A stretch of 64,000 nt of DNA from the NCBI GenBank assembly GCA_035758545.1, contig DASTWQ010000073.1:13260-77259 (forward strand), written 5' to 3'. Of the stretch, positions 33,688 to 44,462 are shown piece by piece; position 1 is the stretch's first letter; the number at the start of each line of letters is the position of its first letter. Origin of the DNA: JAFDVN01 sp035758545 (GTDB taxonomy: Bacteria; Acidobacteriota; Holophagae; Holophagales; Holophagaceae). The translations under genes were made by a program, and so were the position numbers. The notes under the pieces are model-generated. The model had not been told where the DNA came from. It did no database searches and saw nothing but the letters and a program-made list of their open reading frames with translations.

Positions 33688-34635
33688 TCAATCTCGCACG
33701 ATGCGGGTGCCGACGGCGTCGAAGCCGTGGCCCTTGAGGGCGTCCGGCGAGGTGATGAGCACCTCCTCGCCGCCGCCGTCCAGGTAGGCCAGGGCGCTCT
33801 CGATCTTGGGGCCCATGCTGCCGGGGGGGAACTGGCCTTCGGCGAGGTGCTTCCGGGCCTCGGCGGCGGTCATGCGGTCCACCCATCGCTGGGTGGGCTT
33901 GCCGAAGTCCAGGGCCACCTTGGGGACGCCGGTGAGGACCACGTAGAGCTTCGCGCCGAGCTGGGCCGCCAGCAGCGCGCTGAGGCGGTCCTTGTCGATG
34001 ACGGCCTCGACCCCTACGAGGAAGCCGCTGGCGTCCCGGATGACGGGGATGCCGCCGCCGCCGCCGGCGATGACCGCGTGGCCCGTCTGCAGCAGCATCC
34101 GGATGGCCTCCAGCTGCACGATCTCCAGGGGGCGCGGGCTCGGGACGACCTTGCGCCAGCCGCGGCCCGAGTCCTCCCGCATCTTCCACTTCTTCGCCTT
34201 CATGAGGTCCAGGGCGCGGAACTCGGGATAGAAGGGCCCGACGAACTTGGTGGGGTTCTCGAAGCCGGGATCGTGCTGGTCCACGACCACCTCGGTGAGC
34301 ACCGTCGTCACCGGGGTCTCCAGCTGCTCGAAGCGGAGCCGGTTCGTGAGCATGCGCTCGATCATGTAGCCCATGGAGCCCTGGGTCATGCCCACGGCGA
34401 TGTCCAGGCTGTAGGGCGGGATCTGGGTGGCCGCCGCCTCCTGCTGGATGAGCAGGTTGCCCACCTGGGGGCCGTTGCCGTGGACGACGCAGAGGCTGTA
34501 GCCCGCGGCCACGACCCGGGCCAGGGTCTCCGCCGTCTCCCGGGCGTTCTCCAGCTGCTCCTCCTGGAGGCCGCGCTCCTTCTCCTTGAGCAGGGCGTTG
34601 CCGCCGATGGCGAGGAGGGCGATGGGGCGGGTCAT
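33688..34635 (-). CDS. arcC: Carbamate kinase
   Basis: A 315-residue amino-acid-kinase-fold enzyme converting carbamoyl phosphate and ADP to ATP and carbamate (or the reverse). Motifs include ALLAIGGNALLKE, VVHGNGPQVGNLLIQQE, DIAVGMTQGSMGYMIE, AVIAGGGGGIPVI, DKDRLSALLAAQLGA, FPPGSMGPKIESALAYL and a closing GTRIVRD. Length is standard. The genes of the arginine deiminase pathway (arcA, arcB) are not adjacent, so its metabolic setting is open; purine or allantoin degradation is another possibility. A TACACT element lies 23 nt upstream of the start. Confidence 0.95.
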   Translation of the reverse strand: MTRPIALLAIGGNALLKEKERGLQEEQLENARETAETLARVVAAGYSLCVVHGNGPQVGNLLIQQEAAATQIPPYSLDIAVGMTQGSMGYMIERMLTNRLRFEQLETPVTTVLTEVVVDQHDPGFENPTKFVGPFYPEFRALDLMKAKKWKMREDSGRGWRKVVPSPRPLEIVQLEAIRMLLQTGHAVIAGGGGGIPVIRDASGFLVGVEAVIDKDRLSALLAAQLGAKLYVVLTGVPKVALDFGKPTQRWVDRMTAAEARKHLAEGQFPPGSMGPKIESALAYLDGGGEEVLITSPDALKGHGFDAVGTRIVRD

Positions 34636-34658
34636 GGGCCGGATCCGGAAAAGAGTCG

Positions 34659-34664
34659 AGTGTA
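34659..34664 (-). promoter_or_regulatory. Candidate -10 hexamer TACACT for carbamate kinase
   Basis: On the minus strand TACACT ends 23 nt before the start at 34635. It fits TANNNT in an otherwise GC-rich gap. Confidence 0.33.
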
Positions 34665-34719
34665 GCGCCCGGCCCCGCGCCCCCCAAGGCCGCGCTTCCG
34701 TCGGGGCGCCGGGGGCGCC

Positions 34720-34725
34720 TAGACT
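34720..34725 (+). promoter_or_regulatory. Candidate -10 hexamer TAGACT for the RDD/MoxR operon
   Basis: TAGACT lies 45 nt before the first gene of the six-gene operon. It is the only TANNNT element of this type in the gap. Confidence 0.33.
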
Positions 34726-34770
34726 TGGGTTTTCCCCGATGCCCCGTCTCCCTGTTCCAGGCCTCCGCGC

Positions 34771-35460
34771 ATGATCGACACCGTCCGCACCGTCGAGACG
34801 CCGGAGGGCATCGCCCTCGAGTTGCGCCCCGCGGGGCCCGTGCCCCGGGCCATGGCCTGGGCCCTGGACATGCTCATCCGCATCTCCATCTACCTGGCGG
34901 CGGGGATGGGGCTCGCCCTCCTGGGCGGAGCCGGCGGGGGGATCCTCCTGATCCTCGTCTTCCTCCTGGAGTGGTTCTACCCGGTGCTCTTCGAGGCGCT
35001 GTGGGAGGGCCGCACCCCGGGCAAGCGGGCCCTGGGCCTGCAGGTGCTCATGGAGGACGGCCGCCCCGAGGGCTGGGGCCCGGCCATGCTGCGCAGCCTG
35101 CTCATGTTCGTGGACTTCCTGCCGGCCCTCTACGGCGCGGGACTGGTCGCCATGCTCACGGGCCGGGAGGGCCGCCGCATCGGGGACCTGGCGGCGGGCA
35201 CGGTGGTCGTCCACGCCCCCCAGCCGCCGCCCCGCCAGCCGATCCTCGCTGGCGCCGCCCGGCCCATCCTGCCGCCGGCGCCCCTCAGCCTGGAGGAGCA
35301 GCGCGCCATCGCCGCCTTCGCGGAGCGGGCGCCGGGCCTCACGCCCGAGCGGGCCCAGGAACTGGCCGACCTGCTGGAGCCCCTCACCGGCATGACCGGA
35401 GCCGGCGGCGTGGCGCGGCTCCAGGCCATGGCGGCGGGCATCCGCGGGGAGCGGCCGTGA
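34771..35460 (+). CDS. RDD-family membrane protein
   Basis: A 229-residue protein, first of six overlapping genes. The RDD domain covers about 22-150. PRAMAWALDMLIRIS gives the first arginine and aspartate region, then two hydrophobic helices, GRTPGKRALGLQVLMEDG, and GREGRRIGDLAAGTVVVHAP. The C-terminal 70 residues are soluble and alanine/proline-rich. RDD proteins are often found with SpoIIM, MoxR and DUF58 genes; some are linked to ion or compatible-solute transport, but the role here is unknown. The last base pairs overlap the SpoIIM start (GTGA). Confidence 0.88.
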   Translation: MIDTVRTVETPEGIALELRPAGPVPRAMAWALDMLIRISIYLAAGMGLALLGGAGGGILLILVFLLEWFYPVLFEALWEGRTPGKRALGLQVLMEDGRPEGWGPAMLRSLLMFVDFLPALYGAGLVAMLTGREGRRIGDLAAGTVVVHAPQPPPRQPILAGAARPILPPAPLSLEEQRAIAAFAERAPGLTPERAQELADLLEPLTGMTGAGGVARLQAMAAGIRGERP

Positions 35461-36434
35461 AGCAGCAGGCCTTCGAAGCGCTCCATCAGACCTCCTGGGA
35501 GGCCTTCGAGGCCCTGCTGCGGGATGGGCAGGGTCCGGCCGCGCCCTCGGACGCGGACCTGAAGGAGCTGCCCCGGCGCTACCGGCTGGTCTGCCACCAC
35601 CTCGCCCTGGCCCGGGAGCGCGGCTACGCGGCGGGGCTGGTGGACCGTCTCAACGGCCTGGCGCTCCGGGGCCATCAGCGCCTCTACGGCGTGCGCCAGG
35701 GCGCCCTCTCCGGCGCGCTCCGGTTCTTCACGCAGTTCCCCCGGACGGTGCGGAAGCGGTGGCGCGCCATGGCCCTCGCGGCCCTGGTCTTCTACGGGCC
35801 CGCCGTCGCCCTCACCTTCGGCGCCAAGGCCAACCCGGAGATCGCCTACCTCATCGAGGACCCGGTCTCCCTGGCCTCCATGGAGTCCATGTACCAGTCG
35901 GACCACAAGGCCTTCGGCCGCTCCGGGGAGTCGGACACGGACGTGCAGATGTTCGGCTTCTACATCTGGAACAACATCCGCATCAACTTCCAGGTCTTCG
36001 CGTCGGGGCTGCTGGCGGGCCTGGGCTCCCTCTTCTTCCTCTTCTGGAACGGCGCCCACGGCGGCGCGGTGGCGGGCTACCTCACCCACCAGGGGCTCGG
36101 GCGGAACTTCTGGTCCTTCGTGGCGACCCATTCGGCCCTGGAGCTCACCTCCCTGGTGATCGCCGGCGGCGCGGGCCTGCTGCTGGGGCAGGCCCTGCTG
36201 TTCCCCGGCCGCCGCAGCCGGTCCCAGGCCCTCCGGCGCGCCGCGAAGGAGGGCCTCATCCTCGCCATGGGCTCGGCGCTCATGGACGTCGGCGCGGCGG
36301 GCATCGAGGCCTTCTGGTCCTCCAGCGCCCTCATCCCCGTGGCGGTGAAGCTCTCCGCGGCGGGGGGCCTCTGGACCCTCGTGCTGGGCTACTTCGCCCT
36401 GGCCGGCCGGGGAAGGCGGGACGCGGATGCTTGA
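35457..36434 (+). CDS. Stage II sporulation protein M (SpoIIM/DUF95) family membrane protein
   Basis: A 325-residue protein. A soluble N-terminal helical half (about 1-95) precedes several membrane helices with the family segments FYIWNNIRINFQVFASGLLAGLGSLFFLFWNGAHGGAVAGYL and FVATHSALELTSLVIAGGAGLLLG. In Bacillus SpoIIM works in engulfment, but in non-sporulating bacteria the family accompanies MoxR/DUF58 genes, so sporulation should not be inferred. It starts with GTG, overlapping the RDD stop, and overlaps the next gene by 8 nt. Confidence 0.88.
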   Translation: MKQQAFEALHQTSWEAFEALLRDGQGPAAPSDADLKELPRRYRLVCHHLALARERGYAAGLVDRLNGLALRGHQRLYGVRQGALSGALRFFTQFPRTVRKRWRAMALAALVFYGPAVALTFGAKANPEIAYLIEDPVSLASMESMYQSDHKAFGRSGESDTDVQMFGFYIWNNIRINFQVFASGLLAGLGSLFFLFWNGAHGGAVAGYLTHQGLGRNFWSFVATHSALELTSLVIAGGAGLLLGQALLFPGRRSRSQALRRAAKEGLILAMGSALMDVGAAGIEAFWSSSALIPVAVKLSAAGGLWTLVLGYFALAGRGRRDADA

Positions 36435-37905
36435 GCGCCTCCAGCTCCGCCTGCGCCCCCGTCGGGCCTGGGAGGCCGTGGATTCGGGCTTCGCGCTCCT
36501 GCGGGCCCATGGCCGTTCCATCTACGCGGCCTGGCTGGCGGGCCTCCTCCCGGTCTCCGCGGCGCTCTTCGCCTGCTTCTGGGACCGGGCCTGGATCGCG
36601 ATGCTGCTGGTCTGGTGGCTGAAGCCCCTCTTCGATCGCCTGGCCCTCCACGCCCTGGCCAAGGCCACCTTCGGGGAGCGGGCCACCCTCCGGTCCCTGC
36701 CGGGCGCCCTCGGGTCCGTCTACCGCCGCGGCGCCGTCGCGGGCCTGCTGTGGCGGCGCTTCAGCCCCAACCGGGCCTTCACCCTGCCGGTCTGGCAGCT
36801 GGAAGGGCAGGGCGGGGCGGGCTACCGTCGCCGGGCGCCGGTGCTCCTGCGCCGCGTCCATGGACCCTCCCTCCTCTTCACCGCCGTCTGCTTCGTGCTC
36901 ACCCTCACCCTCGCCATCGCCCTCGGGCTGGGGATCCTCTACCTGGTGCCGGACGGCCTCCTGGACACCGCGGCGCCCCGGCTCTTCAACGGCGGGGATC
37001 AGCCCGGGCCCCTGTTCTACCTGATGCCGATCCTGGCCACGGCGATCCTGGAACCCTTCTATGTGGCCGGCGGATTCGGGCTCTACCTGAACCGGCGGGT
37101 GCAGCTGGAGGCCTGGGACCTGGATCTGGCCTTCCGCCAGCTGGGCCGGCGGCTGCTCACGGGCGCGGGCCGCGGTGCGGCGGTCCTCGCCCTGGCGGCG
37201 GGCCTGCTCGCCGGCGGGGTGCTCCGGGCGGCGGTCCCCGGGGGGGTCGCGGAAGCGCCGGCTCCGCAGGCCCAGGCTCCGAAGCCCCTGGTCCCGAAGG
37301 CTGAGCTGAAGGAGGTCCTGAAGGCGCCGGAATTCCAGACCTGGTCCGAGGAACGCACCTGGCACTGGAAGTTCTCGGGTCCGAAGGTGAACGCCCAGCC
37401 CCGGTTCCAGATGCCGGAAGGCCTGCTGCGGGCCCTGGGCCTCATCCTGAAGGGCTTCATCATCCTCCTCGTCCTGGCGGGCGTGGGGTGGTTCCTCTGG
37501 CGCTTCGTCGGCGCCCGCCGCTTCGGGCTGGACCGGGACCAGGACGGCGCGCCGGCACCGGACCAGCTCTTCGGCCTGGACATCCGCCCCGGCGCCCTCC
37601 CCAAGGACGTGGCGGCGGCGGCCCTGGCGCTCTGGCGGGCCGGCGACGCCCGCGGCAGCCTCAGCCTGCTCTACCGCGGCGCCCTCGCGCGGCTGGTGCA
37701 CGAGCGCGGGCTGGACCTGCCGCCGGGCGCCACGGAGGGGGACTGCCTCCGCCGCTCCGGCGAGGTGCTCGCCCCGCCGGCGGGAGCCTATTTCCGGGTC
37801 CTCACCCTCAGCTGGCAGGCCCTGGCCTACGCCCACCGGGATCCGTCCGATGGCGAGGGACTCTGCCGTGACTGGACGGTGCACTTCGGTGGTGGCCGTG
37901 GCTAG
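36427..37905 (+). CDS. DUF4129-containing membrane protein
   Basis: A 492-residue protein with several hydrophobic helices in the first 260 residues. A proline/alanine-rich linker (APAPQAQAPKPLVPK) and one more helix (LILKGFIILLVLAGVGWFLW, about 340-360) follow. The soluble C-terminal DUF4129 region is marked by AAAALALWRAGDARGSLSLLYRGALARLVHERGLDLPPGATEGDCLRR. DUF4129 proteins in such operons are sometimes linked to transglutaminase-like partners. It overlaps both neighbours, so stoichiometric production is likely. No enzymatic motif is seen. Confidence 0.82.
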   Translation: MLERLQLRLRPRRAWEAVDSGFALLRAHGRSIYAAWLAGLLPVSAALFACFWDRAWIAMLLVWWLKPLFDRLALHALAKATFGERATLRSLPGALGSVYRRGAVAGLLWRRFSPNRAFTLPVWQLEGQGGAGYRRRAPVLLRRVHGPSLLFTAVCFVLTLTLAIALGLGILYLVPDGLLDTAAPRLFNGGDQPGPLFYLMPILATAILEPFYVAGGFGLYLNRRVQLEAWDLDLAFRQLGRRLLTGAGRGAAVLALAAGLLAGGVLRAAVPGGVAEAPAPQAQAPKPLVPKAELKEVLKAPEFQTWSEERTWHWKFSGPKVNAQPRFQMPEGLLRALGLILKGFIILLVLAGVGWFLWRFVGARRFGLDRDQDGAPAPDQLFGLDIRPGALPKDVAAAALALWRAGDARGSLSLLYRGALARLVHERGLDLPPGATEGDCLRRSGEVLAPPAGAYFRVLTLSWQALAYAHRDPSDGEGLCRDWTVHFGGGRG

Positions 37906-39096
37906 CCGCGCCCGCGGCGCGGACCGGATGCGCATCCTGGGGCTCCTGCTGCTGGGGCTCGTGACCCTCGGGACGGTGACCTGGTTCGTGGCCCGCAACC
38001 TGGAGGTGAGGCAGGAGCGGGTCTGGGAGGGCTACCACGGCGAGGCCCGCACGAACGACTTCCTGGCGGCGGTCCGCCTCCTCGGCCGCCTGGGCCGGGA
38101 GACCCATGCGGTGCGGGGCGTGCCGCTGCCGAAGACCCTCGGCCCCCGGGACGCCCTGATCCTGCCGGCGCGGCATCTGCGGATGACCCCGGGGCAGGTG
38201 GCCGACCTGCGGGCCTGGGTGTCCGGCGGCGGCCTGCTGGTGGCCGAGGGCACCTTCGCCGAGGACCCCGATTCGGACCGGGTGAACGATCCCCTCTTCG
38301 AGGCCTTCGGCGTCCGGCTGGTGAAGAACGGCCTGGAGACGCCCAAGCTCTCCGAGGGCGAGGACTACGAGGCCTGGAAGACGCGCGTGAAGGCCTTCGA
38401 GCGCGGCCACGGCGTCGTGGAAGTGGATCTCAACGGGACCGCCAACCAGGTGGATCTCGGAGCCTACGACCGGCTGGCCTATGAGGGGTCCGAAGCGGAC
38501 CTCGGCGCCGGCGGGAAGATGCTCTTCCTCCGGGAGGGCGAGGGCTCGGTCTTCCTCTTCACCCACCTCGACGCCCTTCGCAACAGCCAGATCGGGCAGG
38601 AGGACCACGCGGACTTCCTCGCAGCCCTGGTGAGCCGCCGGCCGCCGGGCGCGAAGGCCTGGCTGGTCTACGAGGAGGAGCCGCCCTCCCTCGTGGCCTG
38701 GCTCCGGGCCAATGCGTGGATGGTGTTGGCCTCGCTGGGCCTGCTGACGGTCCTGTTCCTGTGGCGGGGCCTGAGGCGCCTGGGCCCCCGGCTCCCGGAT
38801 CCGGCCCTCGACCGCCGCAGCCTGGTGGAGCACCTGGCCGCCGCCGGCCGCTTCCAGTGGAGCCTCCGGGAGGGCGAGGCCCTCCTGGCCGCGGCCCAGG
38901 CCGCCCTGGCGGCCCGGCTCCGGGCCGCGCACCCGGCCCTCGCCGCGCTTCCCCCCGACCGCCAGGTGGCGGCGCTGGCGGAGCGCAGCGGACTCTCTGA
39001 GGCCCAGGTCTTCCACGCCCTCCGCTACGGCCGCCACGCCGACGCCCGCGATTTCACCGACGCCCTCCACACGCTCGAACGCCTGAGGACCCACCT

Positions 39097-39100
<4 letters not shown>
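37898..39100 (+). CDS. DUF4350-containing membrane protein
   Basis: A protein of about 400 residues. An N-terminal membrane helix (ILGLLLLGLVTLGTVTWFVA) is followed by a GATase/ThuA-like soluble region with YHGEARTNDFLAAVRLL, DALILPARHLRMTPGQVADLRAWVSGGGLLVAEG and FLFTHLDALRNSQIG. A second helix (about residue 275, WMVLASLGLLTVLFLW) and a helical tail complete it. The layout matches DUF4350 proteins of MoxR operons. The exact start is unclear: GTG at 37898 keeps an 8-nt overlap, while ATG at 37850 or 37928 is possible. It overlaps moxR by 4 nt. Confidence 0.78.
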
Positions 39101-40076
<976 letters not shown>

Positions 40077-40080
<4 letters not shown>

Positions 40081-41411
40081 CGGTCCGCGGCGAAGGGCAG
40101 GGCCGGGTGACCCCCGGGTGGCCGCTGCTGGCGGCGGCCCTGGGCTGGGCCCTGCTCGCCCTGGTGGCGGCCTTCCTGCCCCGGCTGCTTCCGGCCTGGC
40201 GCCTGGCGGGCTGGATCCTGCTGGGCGCGGCCTTCCTGGACCTGGCGGCGGTGCTCGGCATCCGGCGCCTGGAGCTGGAGCGGCGGGCCCCCTTCATCCT
40301 GCCCAACGGCGCGCCCACGCCGGTGCGGCTGCGGATCCGCAACGCCCATCCCTTCCCGGTGACGCTCACGCTCCACGACGGCCACCCCGGCGGCATGGAG
40401 GCCCGGGGCCTGCCCTGCCGGCTCCGGGTGCCCGCCCGGGGCTGGGCGGAGCACACCTACCGCCTGCGGCCTGCGGGCCGCGGCGCCTTCGCCTTCGGGC
40501 CCGCGGACCTGCTCGTGCGCTCGCCCTTGGGGCTCTTCGAGCGGGCCCTGCGCCGCGGGCCCTCCCAGCCCTTCCGGGTCTACCCCGATTTCGCCGCCGT
40601 GCGGAAATACGCCCTCATGGCCACCCGGGGCCGCCTCGCCCAGCTGGGCGTCCACCGCAAGCGCCGCCGGGGCGAGGGCATGGAGTTCCACCAGCTCCGG
40701 GAGTACCGCCAGGGGGACGCCCTGCGCCAGATCGACTGGAAGGCCAGCGCCCGGGTCCGCAAGCTCATCAGCCGCGACTACCAGGACGAGCGGGACCAGC
40801 GGATCCTCTTCCTCCTGGACTGCGGGCGCCGCATGCGGGCCCTGGACGTCGGGCTCTCCCACTTCGACCACACCCTGAACGCGCTGCTGCTGCTCTCCTA
40901 CGTGGCGCTGCGGGAGGGCGACGCCGTGGGCCTGCTCACCTTCTCCGGCCCCGCCCGCTGGCTCCCGCCCATGAAGGGGCCCCAGGTGCTGGACCGCATC
41001 ATGGAGCTGGTGCACGACCTGGAGCCCGAGCCCCGGGCCACGGACTACCTCGCCGCCGCGGAGGCCCTGGTGGCGCGCTTCCCCAAGCGCGCCCTGGTGG
41101 TGCTGGTGACCAACCTGCGGGATGAGGACGACGACACCCTGCGCCCGGCCATGGCGCTCCTGCGGCGGCGGCACCGGGTGCTGCTGGCCAGCCTCCGGGA
41201 GCGGGCCCTGGACGAGGTGCTGTCGGCGCCGGTGCAGGGCTTCGACCAGGCCCTCCTGCACGGCGCCGCCCACCAGTTCCTGGCGGACCGGAAGGCCGCC
41301 CTGGACCGCCTGGCGGCCCTCGGCACCCCGGCCTTGGACCTGCTGCCGGAGCAGCTGCCCCTGGCCCTCGTGAACCGCTACCTGGCCCTCAAGCGCGGCG
41401 GGGAGCTCTAG
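40077..41411 (+). CDS. DUF58 protein (VWA-like) of the MoxR operon
   Basis: A 444-residue protein. Two N-terminal membrane helices (about 10-60) are followed by a beta-rich region. The DUF58 core is GEGMEFHQLREYRQGDALRQIDWKASARVRKLISRDYQDERDQRILFLLDCGRRM. The D-x-G-x-R variant resembles a von Willebrand A metal site, and the core is a likely MoxR client. The start overlaps the moxR stop by 4 nt. It ends the six-gene unit; the next gene, glyQ, has its own -10-like element. Confidence 0.92.
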
Positions 41412-41448
41412 CGGCGCCTGAAGCCTGGAGCCGGGGCCCCCCGCCCGC

Positions 41449-41454
41449 TAGAAT
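41449..41454 (+). promoter_or_regulatory. Candidate -10 hexamer TAGAAT for glyQS
   Basis: TAGAAT lies 20 nt before the glyQ start in a 63-bp gap after the DUF58 gene. AT-rich sequence TTTTAC follows it. Confidence 0.4.
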
Positions 41455-41474
41455 CGAAGTTTTACGCGGGTTCC

Positions 41475-42401
41475 ATGCAGATCCAGGATCTCATCCTCCG
41501 GCTCCAGCGCTTCTGGGCGGACCAGGGCTGCCTGGTCGGCCAGCCCTACGACCTCGAGAAGGGCGCGGGCACCATGAACCCGCTGACCTTCTTCGGCGCT
41601 CTGGGGCCGAAGCCCTGGAACGTCGCCTACGTGGAGCCCAGCCGCCGCCCGGCGGACGGCCGCTACGGCGAGAACCCCTTCCGCGTCTACAAGCACCTGC
41701 AGTTCCAGGTGATCCTCAAGCCTTCCCCCGCCAAGGTGCAGGAGCTCTACATCCAGAGTCTGGAAGCCCTCGGGATTGATCTCTCCGTCCACGACCTCCG
41801 CTTCGAGGAGGACAACTGGGAGAGCCCGACCCTGGGCGCCTGGGGCGTGGGCTGGCAGGTGGTGCTGGACGGCATGGAGATCAGCCAGTTCACCTACTTC
41901 CAGCAGGTGGGCGGCCTCGACTGCCGGCCCGTCTCCGCCGAGCTGACCTACGGCATCGAGCGCATCTGCATGTTCCTGGGCGGCCACGACAACATCTTCG
42001 ACCTGCCCTACGGCACCGTGCGCACCGACGAGGGCGAGCACACCGTCACCTACGGCCAGATGCGCCAGCGGGAGGAGTTCGAGCTGAGCGCCTACAGCTT
42101 CGAGCACGCCGACCTGGACCTGCACCGCACCCTCTTCGAGGCCTACGAGGCCGAAGGGAAGAAGCTCCTCGCCCTGGGCCACTTCCGCAGCGCCTACGAG
42201 CAGGCCCTCAAGATGAGCCACACCTTCAATGTCCTGGACGCCCGGGGCGCCGTGAGCACCACCGAGCGGCCCGGCATCATCAAGCGCGTGCGGGACCTCG
42301 CCTGCGCCTGCGCGCGGGCATATGTGGAGCGGGAACATCAATCCGGCGATTCCGGCGATGCCAGCGATTCAAAAACCACGCAGGGCGGAGGTGCGAAATG
42401 A
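41475..42401 (+). CDS. glyQ: Glycine--tRNA ligase, alpha subunit
   Basis: A 308-residue catalytic subunit of the bacterial alpha2beta2 glycyl-tRNA synthetase, charging tRNA-Gly with ATP. Conserved segments include IQDLILRLQRFWADQGCLVGQPYDLEKGAGTMNP, YVEPSRRPADGRYGENPFR, WESPTLGAWGVGWQVVLDGMEISQFTYFQQ and LTYGIERICMFLGG. The last 20 or so residues (SGDSGDASDSKTTQGG) are an unusual low-complexity tail encoded by three 9-bp repeats. It overlaps glyS by 4 nt. Confidence 0.97.
   Translation: MQIQDLILRLQRFWADQGCLVGQPYDLEKGAGTMNPLTFFGALGPKPWNVAYVEPSRRPADGRYGENPFRVYKHLQFQVILKPSPAKVQELYIQSLEALGIDLSVHDLRFEEDNWESPTLGAWGVGWQVVLDGMEISQFTYFQQVGGLDCRPVSAELTYGIERICMFLGGHDNIFDLPYGTVRTDEGEHTVTYGQMRQREEFELSAYSFEHADLDLHRTLFEAYEAEGKKLLALGHFRSAYEQALKMSHTFNVLDARGAVSTTERPGIIKRVRDLACACARAYVEREHQSGDSGDASDSKTTQGGGAK
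42343..42369 (+). repeat. Three 9-bp repeats in the glyQ 3' end
   Basis: Units CCGGCGATT, CCGGCGATG and CCAGCGATT follow one another and encode the SGDSGDASD tail of GlyQ. Inverted copies of the same unit occur after glyS at 44463-44489. Confidence 0.7.
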
Positions 42402-44449
42402 GCGGGACCCGCACCTTCCTGCTGGAGCTGCACTGCGAGGAGATCCCGGCGCGGTTCCTGGGTCCCCTCAGCGATGAGTTCGCGACGGCCCTGGCGGGCG
42501 TCTTCGGAGACTTGGAGATCTCCAAGGCCTACTCCCCGCGCAAGCTGTCCTGGTCCTGCGCGCTGCCGGAGATGCAGGCGGATCAGACGGAGACCCAGGT
42601 CGGCCCGCCCCAGCGCATGTGCGTGGGGGAGGATGGCCAGCCGACCATGCAGGGGCTGAAGTTCGCGGAGAAGTGGGGCGTGAGCTTCGACGCCGTGCGC
42701 TTCGAGCAGCCGGCGGGCAAGAAGGAGCCCTGCGCGGTGGTGACGGTCACCCGCAAGGGCCGGCCCACGAAGGAGCTGCTGGCGGAGGCCCTGCCGGGCC
42801 TCATCGCGGGGCTCCATGTGCCCAAGGCCATGCGCTGGGGATCCTCGGCCTTCGAGTTCGTGCGGCCCATCCGCAGCGTCCTCTGCCTCTTCGGCGAGGA
42901 GGTCGTGGACTTCACCGTGGACGGCGTCCGCTCCGGGAACACCACCTGGGGCCATCGCCTCTACCACCGCCAGAATCCGGAGCCCCTGGTCTTGGCGCGG
43001 CCCGAGGACTACGAGGCGGTGCTGGCGAAGGCCGGCGTCGTCGTCTCCTTCGCTGAGCGCAAGGTCGCGCTCGCCCAGCAGCTGGACCAGCTGGCGGCCG
43101 AGGTCCAGGGCCGGGTGGTGGCCGATGACCACCTGCTGGACACCCTCGCGGAGATCGTCGAGGTGCCGAAGATCGTCCGCGGCGACTTCCCCCGGGATTT
43201 CCTGGAGCTGCCCAAGGAGGTACTGGTCACCAGCCTGAAGGAGCACCAGAAGGCCTTCTGCGTGGAGGACGCCGAGGGGAACCTGCTCCCTCACTTCCTC
43301 ACCGCCGCCAACCGCGCCGACGACCCCAAGGGATTCGTCAAGGCCGGCAACGAGTGGGTGCTGAAGGCCCGGCTCTATGACGCCCGCTTCTTCTTCGCCG
43401 AGGACCGGAAGCACCCCCTGGAGAGCCGCCTCGTGGCGCTGAAGCAGCTCACCTTCCAGCGGGAGCTGGGCAGCTACTTCGACAAGACCGAGCGGGTCGA
43501 GATGCTCATGCAGCGCCTCGCCCGGGAGCTGGGGCTGGATGAGGCCCAGGCCATGATGGCCGCCCGACTCGCCAAGGCGGACCTGCGCACCTTGATGGTG
43601 GGCGAGTTCCCGGAGCTGCAGGGTGTCATGGGCGGCGAGTACCTGAAGCACGAGGGCGCCCCCGCCCCCGTGTGGAAGGCCGTCAAGGAGCACTACCGCC
43701 CCGCCGGCGCCGACGACGCGCTGCCGGAGACGGAGCTGGGCGCCCTCCTCTCCATCGCCGACAAGCTGGACACCGTCGCCGGCTGCTTCAGCATCGGCCT
43801 CATCCCCAGCGGCTCCAAGGATCCCCTCGCCCTGCGCCGCGCGGGCCAGGGCATCGTGCGGATCCTGTGGGAGCGGGGCTGGGCGTCGGTGAGCCTGGAC
43901 CTGGTGCTCGACCTGGCCGCCGCCGGGAAGACGCTTCAGGATCCCGCGGCCTTCCGCGACAGCCTCGCGTCCTTCTTCCAGGACCGCGTCGCCTACCAGT
44001 TGGAGCAGGCGGGCTATGCCGGCGCCGTACGCCGGGCCGCCCTGGCGGCGGGTTGGGCCGACCTGCGGGATCTGAAGGCCCGCTGCGAGGCCCTCTCCGC
44101 CTTCGCGGAGGACCCCCGCTTCGCCAGCCTCGCCCAGAGCGCCAAGCGCATCGCCAACATCCTCAAGGACGAGGCGCCCGCCGAGGCCTTCGACATGGAC
44201 CTGGACTACATGACCAATGAGGAGCGGATGCTGGTGCAGGACATCCGCGAGCTGAATCCGACCCAGCTGCCCTGGTCCTACCCTGAGCTCTTGGAGCGAC
44301 TCGCCGCGCTCTCGCCGGTCCTCGAAACCTACTTCGAGAAGGTCATGGTGAAAGATCCGGATCCCAAGATCAGGAGCAACCGCCTCGCCTACCTCCACAA
44401 GCTCCGCCAGACCTTCCTGCGCGTGGCCGACTTCTCACAGTGGCAATGA
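42398..44449 (+). CDS. glyS: Glycine--tRNA ligase, beta subunit
   Basis: A 683-residue subunit that binds tRNA-Gly and completes the heterotetrameric synthetase. The N-terminus TFLLELHCEEIPARFLGPLS is diagnostic. WGSSAFEFVRPIRSVLCLF, VLVTSLKEHQKAFCVED, FLTAANRADDP and ALSIADKLDTVAGCFSIGLIPSGSKDPLALRRAG (here LLSIADKLDTVAG) are strongly conserved. A C-terminal anticodon-binding-type region follows. It is coupled to glyQ by ATGA. Length is typical. Confidence 0.97.
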   Translation: MSGTRTFLLELHCEEIPARFLGPLSDEFATALAGVFGDLEISKAYSPRKLSWSCALPEMQADQTETQVGPPQRMCVGEDGQPTMQGLKFAEKWGVSFDAVRFEQPAGKKEPCAVVTVTRKGRPTKELLAEALPGLIAGLHVPKAMRWGSSAFEFVRPIRSVLCLFGEEVVDFTVDGVRSGNTTWGHRLYHRQNPEPLVLARPEDYEAVLAKAGVVVSFAERKVALAQQLDQLAAEVQGRVVADDHLLDTLAEIVEVPKIVRGDFPRDFLELPKEVLVTSLKEHQKAFCVEDAEGNLLPHFLTAANRADDPKGFVKAGNEWVLKARLYDARFFFAEDRKHPLESRLVALKQLTFQRELGSYFDKTERVEMLMQRLARELGLDEAQAMMAARLAKADLRTLMVGEFPELQGVMGGEYLKHEGAPAPVWKAVKEHYRPAGADDALPETELGALLSIADKLDTVAGCFSIGLIPSGSKDPLALRRAGQGIVRILWERGWASVSLDLVLDLAAAGKTLQDPAAFRDSLASFFQDRVAYQLEQAGYAGAVRRAALAAGWADLRDLKARCEALSAFAEDPRFASLAQSAKRIANILKDEAPAEAFDMDLDYMTNEERMLVQDIRELNPTQLPWSYPELLERLAALSPVLETYFEKVMVKDPDPKIRSNRLAYLHKLRQTFLRVADFSQWQ

Positions 44450-44462
44450 GCCATTGAAATCC

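Noticed and set aside
33688..34635. Arginine deiminase operon around carbamate kinase
   Set aside because: No arcA, arcB or arcD-like gene is adjacent; the kinase stands alone between an intergenic repeat and the RDD operon.
35457..36434. Evidence for sporulation from the SpoIIM-like and SpoIVB-like names
   Set aside because: Both families occur widely outside spore formers, and no other sporulation gene is present.
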